Below the pieces are notes generated by a model. The model was not told the origin of the DNA. It saw nothing but the letters and a program-made list of their open reading frames with translations, and searched no databases. Shown here piece by piece: positions 8,680 to 15,972 of a DNA stretch of 64,000 nt. Position 1 is the stretch's first letter; every line of letters begins with the position of its first letter. This stretch comes from Burkholderiales bacterium (GTDB lineage: Bacteria; Pseudomonadota; Gammaproteobacteria; Burkholderiales; Casimicrobiaceae): the NCBI GenBank assembly GCA_015075645.1, contig JABTUF010000001.1, positions 248,001 to 312,000 of the forward strand. The letters run 5' to 3'. A program made the position numbers and the translations under genes.

Positions 8680-10359
8680 TCAGACTTGCCGCCAGATTCG
8701 CTGGAGGCACGATACCATCTCGCGGCGTTCGGCATGCCGGATGCGCAGGCTGCGCCCGTCGTGGACCGTCACGTCGCTGCGCAATGCGTAGTTGACGCCC
8801 GGCACGATCCAGATCGCCAGCACGCGTCGGGCGCCGGTGCTGTCGAACCCCTCGCCCTCGATGCGGAACGCCTCGGCCGCGCCGAACGGCAGATCGAGGC
8901 GCTCGCGCGCCGCGATCATGAAGTCGTAGTAGCCGTCCACCCGGGTCGCACCGCGCTGCCGCGCGAACCGGCTCGACCAGCGCCAGCCGATCTGGACCTG
9001 CGCGGGAACGTCCTGGACGCGGGGCTCGAACAGCTCCCCGTCGCGGGCGACCATGTTGCCCATCGCGTCGATGACGATGACGCCGTCGTTGATCTCGACT
9101 CGATCCGCGTCGGCGTCGACCCTGGTGATGCGCCAGGCCAGTGTCCTCGGCTCGCCGCCATAGACCGGATCCGACTGGCGGTACACGACTTCGTCGCCGA
9201 CCGAATAACCGCGGCCGATCTCGAAGGTGCCCGCCGAGTAGGGGTTGTCCGACGGCCGCATGAGCAGCGGGAAGGCGCTTCCGGGCGCGACGACCAGCTG
9301 CGCGGCCTCCGGCGCTCGCGCTTCGACCGCGGGGGTGTCCGGCGCCGCCGCCACCTGCACCGGCGCGCGCGCCGCTTCGTCGCGCGCCGCGAAGTAGGCG
9401 AGGCGGGTCTGCGCGATCTCCGAGAACCGTCCGCTCGGATACTCGCGCAGGTAGGCTAGCCAGTCCGCCGTTTCCTTCGACCCCTTCACCCGGTCCCACG
9501 CCTCCAGCTCGCGGCGCATCTGCGCCTCCAGCTCCGCCTCGGACAGCTTCCGCGCCTGCGGGAACAGGAACACGTCGCTCTCGAGCGAGGTCGACTCCCA
9601 GGGCACCTGCGCGCCCTTCGACGCGATGCGAACCGCGAGCCGCACGCGCTTCAGCGCATCCTCCAGCCGTGTCGCCGGCGCCCCCAGCTCGCGCACGAGG
9701 TGCTCCGCGTACAACCCCGACTGCCCTCCGCTCCCGATGGCATCCGCCGCCACGCTCCCCGGCGCCGTCGAGAACGCGAGCAGGCTCGAGGGCGGCGCGT
9801 CGAACTGCGACAGCCCCTTCTGCGATGGCCGGTACGCACCACCGAACGGGTTGTCGCGGCACGCATCGAGCACGATCACGAACGTCCTGCCCTTCGCCTG
9901 CGCGAGTCCGGTCAGCAGCGACGCCAGGTCCAGGCACTGCGCCGGCAGGTCCGCCGCCGTGTTCACCCGCGCGTCGACCGGCAGCAGGTAGTTGCGCCAG
10001 TCGAGCTGCGCACCGTGGCCCGCGTAGTAGAAGAACACCAGCTTCGCCTCGCTCCGCTGCGCCGACTCGGCGAAGCGTTTCGTCGCGTCGAAGAGCGTGA
10101 CCCGGTCCGCGTTCGTGCGCAGGTCGACCCCGAAGCCGGCGCGCTCCAGCAGCCCCGCCATCGCCTTCGCGTCGTTGACCGCGTTGCCGAGCGGCGCCCC
10201 GGGATAGGCGTCGTTGCCGACGACCAGCGCGATCCGCGACGGATCCGCCGCCGCACCGGCCGGCAGCACGACCCCCGGCGCGAGCGCGAGCGCCGCGCCG
10301 AGTCGCAGGAACTCGCGACGCGAGGGATCGCGGCGGATCACGTGTCCGGCTCGGCCCAT
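8680..10359 (-). CDS. Caspase-like (C14) protease, Tat-exported, second tandem copy
   Basis: Metacaspase-like cysteine protease of 559 aa. A twin-arginine motif SRREFLRLG (R14, R15) and a hydrophobic stretch suggest Tat export. The p20-type domain (about 38-265) carries the catalytic dyad H115 (YYAGHGAQ) and C167 (LDACRDNPF). A short segment with an EYPSGRF motif, like those after TPR-type repeats in related proteins, and an Ala/Pro linker follow. A roughly 200-aa C-terminal domain of no family I recognise begins near LVVAPGSAFPLLMRP. The ATG at 10359 lies 4 bp after the stop of the paralogous gene upstream. Residues 13-266 are encoded by DNA almost identical to that paralogue, while the C-terminal half has diverged. 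Substrate unknown. Confidence 0.86.
   Translation of the reverse strand: MGRAGHVIRRDPSRREFLRLGAALALAPGVVLPAGAAADPSRIALVVGNDAYPGAPLGNAVNDAKAMAGLLERAGFGVDLRTNADRVTLFDATKRFAESAQRSEAKLVFFYYAGHGAQLDWRNYLLPVDARVNTAADLPAQCLDLASLLTGLAQAKGRTFVIVLDACRDNPFGGAYRPSQKGLSQFDAPPSSLLAFSTAPGSVAADAIGSGGQSGLYAEHLVRELGAPATRLEDALKRVRLAVRIASKGAQVPWESTSLESDVFLFPQARKLSEAELEAQMRRELEAWDRVKGSKETADWLAYLREYPSGRFSEIAQTRLAYFAARDEAARAPVQVAAAPDTPAVEARAPEAAQLVVAPGSAFPLLMRPSDNPYSAGTFEIGRGYSVGDEVVYRQSDPVYGGEPRTLAWRITRVDADADRVEINDGVIVIDAMGNMVARDGELFEPRVQDVPAQVQIGWRWSSRFARQRGATRVDGYYDFMIAARERLDLPFGAAEAFRIEGEGFDSTGARRVLAIWIVPGVNYALRSDVTVHDGRSLRIRHAERREMVSCLQRIWRQV
9560..10322. repeat. Homogenised tract, copy B (within second caspase gene)
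   Basis: This stretch matches 11358-12120 at a constant offset of 1798 bp. It shows about two dozen differences in its left two thirds and none that I could find between about 10017 and 10322. Synonymous positions are also shared, so the identity is at DNA level. Confidence 0.85.
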
Positions 10360-10363
10360 CCGC

Positions 10364-12139
10364 TCAAGCCTGCCGCCAGATCCGCTGTCGGCACGACACC
10401 ATCTCGCGCCGTTCCGAATGCTGGGCGCGCATGCTGCGGCCGTCGTAGCGGATCGTGTCGGTGCGCAGCGAGTAGTTGACGCCCGGCACGAGCCAGTGGC
10501 GGATCGTGAGCCGGGAGCCGAAATTGTTGAAGCCCTCGCCGTCGATGCGGAAGGCCTCGACCTCGCCGAACGGCAGCTTGACGCGCTCGCGCGCGACGAC
10601 GACGTAGTCGTAGTAGGAGTCCGAGCCCTCGACACCGCGCTGGAACCGGAAGCGCGTCGTCCAGCGCTTGCCAACCTGGACTTCGGCGGGAATCGCCTGC
10701 AGGCGCGGCTCGTAGGTCGCGCCGTCCCACGCGAGCGGGTTGCCCATGCTGTCGAGCACGATGAACCCGTTGTTGATCACGACGCGGTCCGCGTCGAGGT
10801 CGACGCTCGTGATGCGCCATTCGAGCCGCCGCGTCGGCCCCCCGTACACCGGGTCGGACTGCAGGTAGACGACCTCGTCGCCGACCGAGTAGCCGCGGTC
10901 GATCGCGTACGTCCCTGCCGAATTCGGGTTCGGCGACGGACGCATCAGCGCCGGGAAGTCGCCTCCCGGCGCGACGACGAGCTGCACCGGCGCCCTCGGT
11001 CCTGCATCCGCGGACGCAAGCGAGGTCACCGGCGGCGCGGCGGGCGCGGCCAGCGCCGGCGCCGCGGACGGCGCCGCATCCGCGGGCGACGCGAGTTGAG
11101 CCGGCACTGCTGCCGGCACCGCCGCCATCGGCGGGACAGGTGCGGCCGCCACCTGCACCGGCGCGCGCGCCTCCTCGTCGCGCGCCGCGAAGTACGCCAA
11201 GCGCGACTGCGCGATCTCGGCGAATCGCCCGCTCGGATACTCGCGCAGATACGCGATCCAGTCGTCCGCGCGCTTCGATCCCTTGACGCGGTTCCACGCC
11301 TCGAGTTCGCGCTCGAGCGCCTGCTCGATCTCCGCCTCGGTGAGCTTCTTCGCGGCCGGGAACAGGAACACGTCGCTCTCGAGCGAGGTCGACTCCCAGG
11401 GCACCTGCGCGCCCTTCGACGCGATGCGAACCGCGAGCCGCACGCGCTTCAGCGCATCCTCCAGCCGTATCGCCGGCGCCCCCAGCTCGCGCACGAGGTG
11501 CTCCGCGTACAACCCCGACTGCCCTCCGCTCCCGATGGCGTCCGCCGCCACGCTCCCCGGCGCGGTCGAAAACGCGAGCAGGCTCGAGGGCGGTGCGTCG
11601 AACTGCGACAGCCCCTTCTGCGCCGGCCGAAACGCCCCGCCGAACGGATTGTCGCGGCATGCGTCGAGCACGATCACGAACGTCCTGCCCTTCGCCCGCG
11701 CGAGTCCGGTCAGCAGCGACGCCAGGTCGAGGCACTGCGCGGGCAGGTCCGCCGCCGTGTTCACCTTCGCGTCGACCGGCAGCAGATAGTTGCGCCAGTC
11801 GAGCTGCGCGCCGTGGCCCGCGTAGTAGAAGAACACCAGCTTCGCCTCGCTCCGCTGCGCCGACTCGGCGAAGCGTTTCGTCGCGTCGAAGAGCGTGACC
11901 CGGTCCGCGTTCGTGCGCAGGTCGACCCCGAAGCCGGCGCGCTCCAGCAGCCCCGCCATCGCCTTCGCGTCGTTGACCGCGTTGCCGAGCGGCGCCCCGG
12001 GATAGGCGTCGTTGCCGACGACCAGCGCGATCCGCGACGGATCCGCCGCCGCACCGGCCGGCAGCACGACCCCCGGCGCGAGCGCGAGCGCCGCGCCGAG
12101 TCGCAGGAACTCGCGACGCGTCGGTCGGCGAAGGTTCAT
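10364..12139 (-). CDS. Caspase-like (C14) protease, Tat-exported, first tandem copy
   Basis: Paralogue of the gene at 8680, 591 aa. Tat-type start MNLRRPTRREFLRLG (R8, R9), then a caspase fold with H109 (YYAGHGAQ) and C161 (LDACRDNPF). Next come EYPSGRF, an Ala/Pro-rich linker about 35 residues longer than in the second copy, and the same unnamed C-terminal domain (PNPNSAGTYAIDRGYSVGDE). The ATG at 12139 was chosen because GGGGGAGC lies 6-12 nt upstream and the Tat motif follows at once. The open frame to 12229 has no such support. It starts 23 bp after the FecR-domain gene. A periplasmic location is inferred from the Tat motif. Confidence 0.87.
   Translation of the reverse strand: MNLRRPTRREFLRLGAALALAPGVVLPAGAAADPSRIALVVGNDAYPGAPLGNAVNDAKAMAGLLERAGFGVDLRTNADRVTLFDATKRFAESAQRSEAKLVFFYYAGHGAQLDWRNYLLPVDAKVNTAADLPAQCLDLASLLTGLARAKGRTFVIVLDACRDNPFGGAFRPAQKGLSQFDAPPSSLLAFSTAPGSVAADAIGSGGQSGLYAEHLVRELGAPAIRLEDALKRVRLAVRIASKGAQVPWESTSLESDVFLFPAAKKLTEAEIEQALERELEAWNRVKGSKRADDWIAYLREYPSGRFAEIAQSRLAYFAARDEEARAPVQVAAAPVPPMAAVPAAVPAQLASPADAAPSAAPALAAPAAPPVTSLASADAGPRAPVQLVVAPGGDFPALMRPSPNPNSAGTYAIDRGYSVGDEVVYLQSDPVYGGPTRRLEWRITSVDLDADRVVINNGFIVLDSMGNPLAWDGATYEPRLQAIPAEVQVGKRWTTRFRFQRGVEGSDSYYDYVVVARERVKLPFGEVEAFRIDGEGFNNFGSRLTIRHWLVPGVNYSLRTDTIRYDGRSMRAQHSERREMVSCRQRIWRQA
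11358..12120. repeat. Homogenised tract, copy A (within first caspase gene)
   Basis: Partner of the tract at 9560-10322. The last roughly 300 bp (about 11815-12120), which encode the Tat signal and the start of the caspase domain, read identically in both copies. Confidence 0.85.
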
Positions 12140-12162
12140 CGGCGCTCCCCCCGGGCCCCGCG

Positions 12163-13008
12163 TCAGCGTGCGTCCGCACGCTCCCTCAAGCTTCCCTGGT
12201 CGGGCCGCGCTGCCGCGACCGCCGCCCACCGGCGCCGCGCCTCGTCGCGCAGGTCATTCTGCTCGAGCCACAGCGCGTAGGCGACGCGCTCGGACACCGC
12301 GGCGTCCGCCGCCGGAGCGAGCGCCTTCGCCTGCGCCTGCAATTCCGCAGGCGCGACGCGGAACTCCGCCCGCGCGACCTGGACGACCTCCGACCCGACC
12401 CGCGCCTTGACCTGCAGCGCGTACGCCTGCCCGGGCACGAGCGGACGCGCCTCGGGCACCTTCACGCGGCGTTCCGGCGTCGTCGTCTCGAACACGGCCG
12501 CACCGGAGGCGTCGATCACCGCGACATCGTAGACGGTGCCGGTGCGGGAGTCCGTCCACGCGAGATCGGGATGCATCGACAGCACCTGCGGGTCCGGCGC
12601 GATCACGCGCAGCCCCAGGTTGCGCATCACGACCGCGCCCTGCACGAGGCCGGTCGGCTTGAGACGCATCGTCGCGGGCCCGGGCGCCGCGCGCGCGTGG
12701 ACGGTCGCGCCCTGCGATGCGTGCGGCTGCTGCACATCCACCGACACGAATCCCGGGCCACGCAGCTCGTACTGCGCTCCGTTCGCGTAGTAGATCAACG
12801 CGACGCGGGCGCCGGCGGCCAGATCGACCTTCCGCCCGGCGTCGAGCTGCTGCAGCATCGCCACCGACGCGCCCGCGAGCGTCGCCGCGCCCTGCACGTC
12901 GGTCACGACGGCGACCGGCTGCGCGAGCGCGCTTCCCCAGGCGATCGCGTGCACCGTGATCGCGGCGCACGCGCGCCTGACGATGCGCGCGGTCTTCTTC
13001 AGCGCCAT
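12163..13008 (-). CDS. Exported FecR-domain protein
   Basis: Protein of 281 aa with a signal peptide (residues 1-29, ending GSALAQ). A FecR-like beta domain spans about 30-140 and includes GAQYELRGPGFVSVD. A second beta-rich part (about 150-245) contains PDLAWTDSRTGTVYDVAV and YALQVKARVG, like the sugar/protein-binding modules after FecR domains. The C-terminus is a helical, TPR-like end (ALWLEQNDLRDEARRRWAAV). Classical FecR relays ligand status to a sigma factor, but no sigma factor or TonB receptor lies nearby. The ATG at 13008 overlaps the cyclase stop by 10 bp and has GGAGG upstream, so the two are coupled. The exact role is unknown. Confidence 0.8.
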   Translation of the reverse strand: MALKKTARIVRRACAAITVHAIAWGSALAQPVAVVTDVQGAATLAGASVAMLQQLDAGRKVDLAAGARVALIYYANGAQYELRGPGFVSVDVQQPHASQGATVHARAAPGPATMRLKPTGLVQGAVVMRNLGLRVIAPDPQVLSMHPDLAWTDSRTGTVYDVAVIDASGAAVFETTTPERRVKVPEARPLVPGQAYALQVKARVGSEVVQVARAEFRVAPAELQAQAKALAPAADAAVSERVAYALWLEQNDLRDEARRRWAAVAAARPDQGSLRERADAR

Positions 13009-14750
13009 CCGACGACCTCCAGCGACGTGTGCCCCTTGATAGCGTGGACGCCGAGCGGCACCAGTCCCGGCCGCTCGCCGATGCGCATCGCGACGTCCTT
13101 CGTCATCACCAGCGGCACCCCGACCTCCTTGGTCAGCGACTCGAGGCGCGACGCGACGTTCACGCAATCGCCGATCGCCGTGTACGAATGCCGCGTCGCC
13201 GCGCCGACGTGCCCCACCGTGGCTTCGCCGCACGCGAGCCCGATGCCGATCGCGAGCGGTGCCCCGTCGGGGCCGCGTGCAGTGTCGCCGATCCGCCGGA
13301 CACGCTCAAGCACCTCGATCGCCGCGTCGAACGCGGCGCCGCAGGGGTCGTCCATCCGCGCGGGGGCGCCGAAGAACGCGAGGACGCCGTCGCCCATGAA
13401 CTTGTCGACCGTCCCGCCGCGACCGTGGATCGCGGCGGTCGCCTGCTCGGCGAGATCGTTCAAGAGCGCGAGCACGCGGTCCGGCGGTTCCCGCTCCGCG
13501 CGCGTCGTGAAACCGCGCACGTCCATCACCAGCACGCAGATGAACCGGCGAGCGCTCGCGAGCCCTTCGAGCCGGCCCGCCTCGATCTCGGCCATCACCT
13601 GCGGGCTCACGTAGCCCGCGAACACGCCGCGCAGGCGAACGCGCTCGCGCCACGCGACGGCAGCCTCGAACGCGAGCCTCGCTCCCGTTGCCAGCGCGAG
13701 CGTGACGATCGCCGGCGCGACGGGCAGGAGCAGGTCGCGCGAAAGCGCCCACAGGCCCGCGCCGAGCGCAGCCGCGCCGCCGGCGATGACCGTCGCTGCG
13801 GCGGTCCCCGGCCGCCGGCCGCCCAGCCACGCGAGTCCGGCGAGCGCGGCGAGAATCGTCGCGAGCCACGCTGGCAGCGACCCGACCGTGCGGCCCGCGA
13901 GCATCGTGCGCAGTGCTTGCGCGTGGACGAGCACGCCCGGCTCGGCGCCCTCGGCCTGCCTGCCTCGGACGAGAGGCACGGGAACATGCGTCCGGTCCGA
14001 GAATGGAAGGACCGATCCCACGAGCAGGATCCGGCCGCCGAGCGACTCCGCCAGCATGCGCTCGTCACCGCTGCCGGCCCACCCCAGCACGGTGCCGAGC
14101 GGAATCACGTCGAAACCGTCGCCGAGCGCGTAGTTGATCCGGCCCGCGACCGGCTGGACGCCGAGCATGCGCGCGATCTGCCCGACGAACGTGGGGACTG
14201 GTTCCTCCCGGTCGCCCAGCCGCTCGTCGAACGAGCGAACGACGCCGTCCGGATCGGCTCGCCATAGAGCGAATCCGGCGCCCTCCTGCCCTGCGGCGAC
14301 CAGGAAGACCGGATGGACCGGGCGCGGACGCCCGCTTTCGTCGACCGTCAGCGCCAGCACGACGTCGCCGACCTGCCGCATGCGCAGGATGCCGTCGACC
14401 AGCGCCGCGTCGAGGTCCGGTGCGATCGCGGCGTAGCTGCGGTCGGGGAGCACGAGGTCGAGGCCGACGATTCGCGCGCGGGCGCGGGCCGCCATGGTGA
14501 GCAGCGCGCCGAGTTGGCGCTGCCAGAGCGTGATCGGCTCGGGGATTTGCGCTACGGTCGCCTCGTCGATGCCGAGGATCAGGATGCCGTCGTCGGGGAC
14601 GGCGGCACCGCGCAGCAGCGCGAACCCGGCATCGGTCAGTCGACGCTCGAGCGGCGCGGCGAAATCGAGCGCGTAGATGGCCGCCCCTGCGATCATCGCG
14701 AGGACGAGACCGCTCAGCCGCTGAAGGATCGCGGGATCGGCGGTGTTCAT
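12999..14750 (-). CDS. CHASE2-domain membrane adenylate cyclase (class III)
   Basis: Protein of 583 aa. One N-terminal membrane helix (about 10-29) leads into an extracytoplasmic CHASE2 sensor domain (about 35-295, with LILGIDEATVAQIP and RARIVGLDLVLPDRSY). Three more helices (about 300-370) precede a C-terminal class III cyclase domain (about 400-583). Metal-binding aspartates lie in VMDVRGFTTRAE and KFMGDGVLAFFG. The transition-state Asn and Arg lie in CVNVASRLE. K in VDKFMGD and D in AIGDCVNV are the residues expected for ATP over GTP. It is first in the operon cyclase-FecR-caspase-caspase. The ATG at 14750 was chosen; upstream reading-frame extension crosses the tRNA gene and is not credible. 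Confidence 0.88.
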   Translation of the reverse strand: MNTADPAILQRLSGLVLAMIAGAAIYALDFAAPLERRLTDAGFALLRGAAVPDDGILILGIDEATVAQIPEPITLWQRQLGALLTMAARARARIVGLDLVLPDRSYAAIAPDLDAALVDGILRMRQVGDVVLALTVDESGRPRPVHPVFLVAAGQEGAGFALWRADPDGVVRSFDERLGDREEPVPTFVGQIARMLGVQPVAGRINYALGDGFDVIPLGTVLGWAGSGDERMLAESLGGRILLVGSVLPFSDRTHVPVPLVRGRQAEGAEPGVLVHAQALRTMLAGRTVGSLPAWLATILAALAGLAWLGGRRPGTAAATVIAGGAAALGAGLWALSRDLLLPVAPAIVTLALATGARLAFEAAVAWRERVRLRGVFAGYVSPQVMAEIEAGRLEGLASARRFICVLVMDVRGFTTRAEREPPDRVLALLNDLAEQATAAIHGRGGTVDKFMGDGVLAFFGAPARMDDPCGAAFDAAIEVLERVRRIGDTARGPDGAPLAIGIGLACGEATVGHVGAATRHSYTAIGDCVNVASRLESLTKEVGVPLVMTKDVAMRIGERPGLVPLGVHAIKGHTSLEVVGWR

Positions 14751-14894
14751 GCAGGCGTCAGGACCCAGGCCGGCTACGCACCCGTCGGCGCCGGCCGTTC
14801 CGGACACGGATACGATTTCAGCGTCCGGTTCCGAGGCGGGCCACCGCCGGGCGACTCCAGCACCGGCGCCGCCCGGCTGCGCGGCGGGTTCAGC

Positions 14895-14900
14895 TATAAT
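14895..14900 (+). promoter_or_regulatory. -10 box of the tRNA-Ser gene
   Basis: A perfect TATAAT sits 11 bp before the first base of the tRNA, about right for initiation just upstream of the mature 5' end. No good -35 hexamer is seen 16-18 bp upstream. Confidence 0.6.
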
Positions 14901-14911
14901 TTCACACTTTC

Positions 14912-14999
14912 GGAGAGATGGCCGAGTGGTCGAAGGCGCCTGACTCGAAATCAGGTATACGGCAACGTATCGGGGGTTCGAATCCCTCTCTCTCCGCCA
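14912..14999 (+). tRNA. tRNA-Ser (anticodon CGA)
   Basis: 88-nt cloverleaf. The acceptor stem GGAGAGA pairs with TCTCTCC, followed by an encoded GCCA end. The D-loop region is TGGCCGAGTGGTCGAAGGCG. The anticodon stem CCTGA/TCAGG holds the loop CTCGAAA, giving anticodon CGA, which reads UCG serine codons. A long variable arm (TATACGGCAACGTATC), typical of class II tRNA-Ser, and the T-loop GTTCGAATC are present. Its last 18 nt are repeated 172 bp downstream. Confidence 0.96.
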
Positions 15000-15113
15000 A
15001 GCCAAAGGGCCTCGCAAGAGGCCCTTTCGCTTGGCGGACAGGAGGGTGAGAACCGGTTCGCACGATCGACGCGACCGCGGCGATCGCGCGACCGCTAACC
15101 CGCGCGCAACGCG
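14982..15113. repeat. Direct repeat A: tRNA-Ser 3' end plus downstream flank
   Basis: About 132 bp beginning in the tRNA T-arm, including its CCA end, the terminator hairpin and about 85 bp of flank. It is repeated at 15154-15285 with only a few substitutions (for example CAAAGGGCC against CAAGGGGCC, and GGCGG against GGTGG). Confidence 0.9.
15004..15027 (+). terminator. Rho-independent terminator of tRNA-Ser
   Basis: AAAGGGCCTC-GCAA-GAGGCCCTTT is a perfect 10-bp stem with a 4-nt loop, starting 5 nt after the tRNA. Flanking CCAA/TTGG-type bases extend the pairing. The run of T after the stem is short (TTTCGCTT). A second version lies in the downstream repeat at about 15176-15200. Confidence 0.75.
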
Positions 15114-15153
15114 CGCCGCGTTAAGCCAAGCGTGAGCGCGGCGGCGGTCGCTC

Positions 15154-15285
15154 ATCCCTCTCTCTCCGCCAAGCCAAGGGGCCTCGCAAGAGGCCCTTTC
15201 GCTTGGTGGACAGGAGGGTGAGAACCGGTTCGCACGATCGACGCGACCGCGGCGATCGCGCAACCGCTAACCCGCGCGCAACGCG
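15154..15285. repeat. Direct repeat B: orphan tRNA-Ser 3' end plus flank
   Basis: Second copy of the 132-bp unit, separated from the first by 40 bp. It holds the last 18 nt of tRNA-Ser but no tRNA body, and the terminator hairpin with one changed base on the 5' arm. It ends two bases before the stop codon of the marR-type gene. Confidence 0.9.
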
Positions 15286-15286
15286 G

Positions 15287-15847
15287 TCAGGGTCGGGCGC
15301 TGATCTCGGCGAGCCGCAGCACGAACGCGGGCGCAGGTGCCCTCGTCGCGCGTTCCGTCCCGGCGGCGTTCGCCGAGGCTTCGAGCGAACCCAGCAGTCC
15401 CTCGAGTTGCAGGCGGTCCGCTTCGGACAGGCCCTCGACGAACTCGACGATCCAGGTCTCGTGCTCGTCGGTCATGGTGCGGACGCGTTCGCGCCCGCGA
15501 ACCGTCAGCCGCACGACCGACGCACGGCGGTCGACCGAGTCGACCGAACGCTCGACGAGGCCGTCGACGACGAGTTGCGCGACGATCCCGGTGACGTTGC
15601 CGCCGGTGACTCTCATGCGGCGGGATATCTCGCCCATCCGCAAGCCGGCCGGCGCGCAGTCGAGCTGGGTCAGCAGGTCGAAGCGCGGCAGCGTCGTCGC
15701 GAATCGTTCGCGCAGCCGTTTGCGAACCGTACGCTCGATCGCCGTCGTGCACGCCACGAGCTGCACCCAGGTCCGCAGCGCTCCACGGCGCGCGTCCTCT
15801 TCGTGCGGCGCCGCGCTCTGCCTCCGTGCGTCCATCGAAGTCGCCAT
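15287..15847 (-). CDS. MarR-family transcription regulator
   Basis: Predicted winged-helix regulator of 186 aa; ligand unknown. The HTH and wing lie at about 55-115, with MGEISRRMRVTGGNVTGIVAQLVVDGLVER split here as MGEISRRMRVTGGN and the wing RRASVVRLTVRG. MarR proteins bind DNA as dimers and respond to small phenolic or other aromatic effectors. The N-terminus is about 20 residues longer than minimal MarR proteins. The ATG at 15847 is favoured by GGAGGACGGG just upstream. The adjacent upstream gene on the same strand is a LysR regulator, and the two are separated by 125 bp. Confidence 0.88.
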   Translation of the reverse strand: MATSMDARRQSAAPHEEDARRGALRTWVQLVACTTAIERTVRKRLRERFATTLPRFDLLTQLDCAPAGLRMGEISRRMRVTGGNVTGIVAQLVVDGLVERSVDSVDRRASVVRLTVRGRERVRTMTDEHETWIVEFVEGLSEADRLQLEGLLGSLEASANAAGTERATRAPAPAFVLRLAEISARP

Positions 15848-15972
15848 CCCGTCCTCCGTCTGCCTCGCTCGCGCCGCCCACGGCGGATGTGCACGCCCGC
15901 CCGGTTTCCGCCCGCGTTGCGGCGGATCGGGGTCGTTACCGCGGCCATCGCGGCGGCGACCCCGAAGGGACG

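Noticed and set aside
12999-13614. Plus-strand open frames over the cyclase 3' end
   Set aside because: They overlap conserved cyclase motifs in antisense and show no protein features of their own.
14751-15263. N-terminal extension of the cyclase gene across the tRNA
   Set aside because: It would translate tRNA-Ser and the direct repeats in antisense; the ATG at 14750 gives a normal membrane start.
14982-15285. Prophage or integrative element at tRNA-Ser
   Set aside because: A repeated tRNA 3' end is present but only 40 bp lie between the copies. No integrase or phage genes were found in the flanks.
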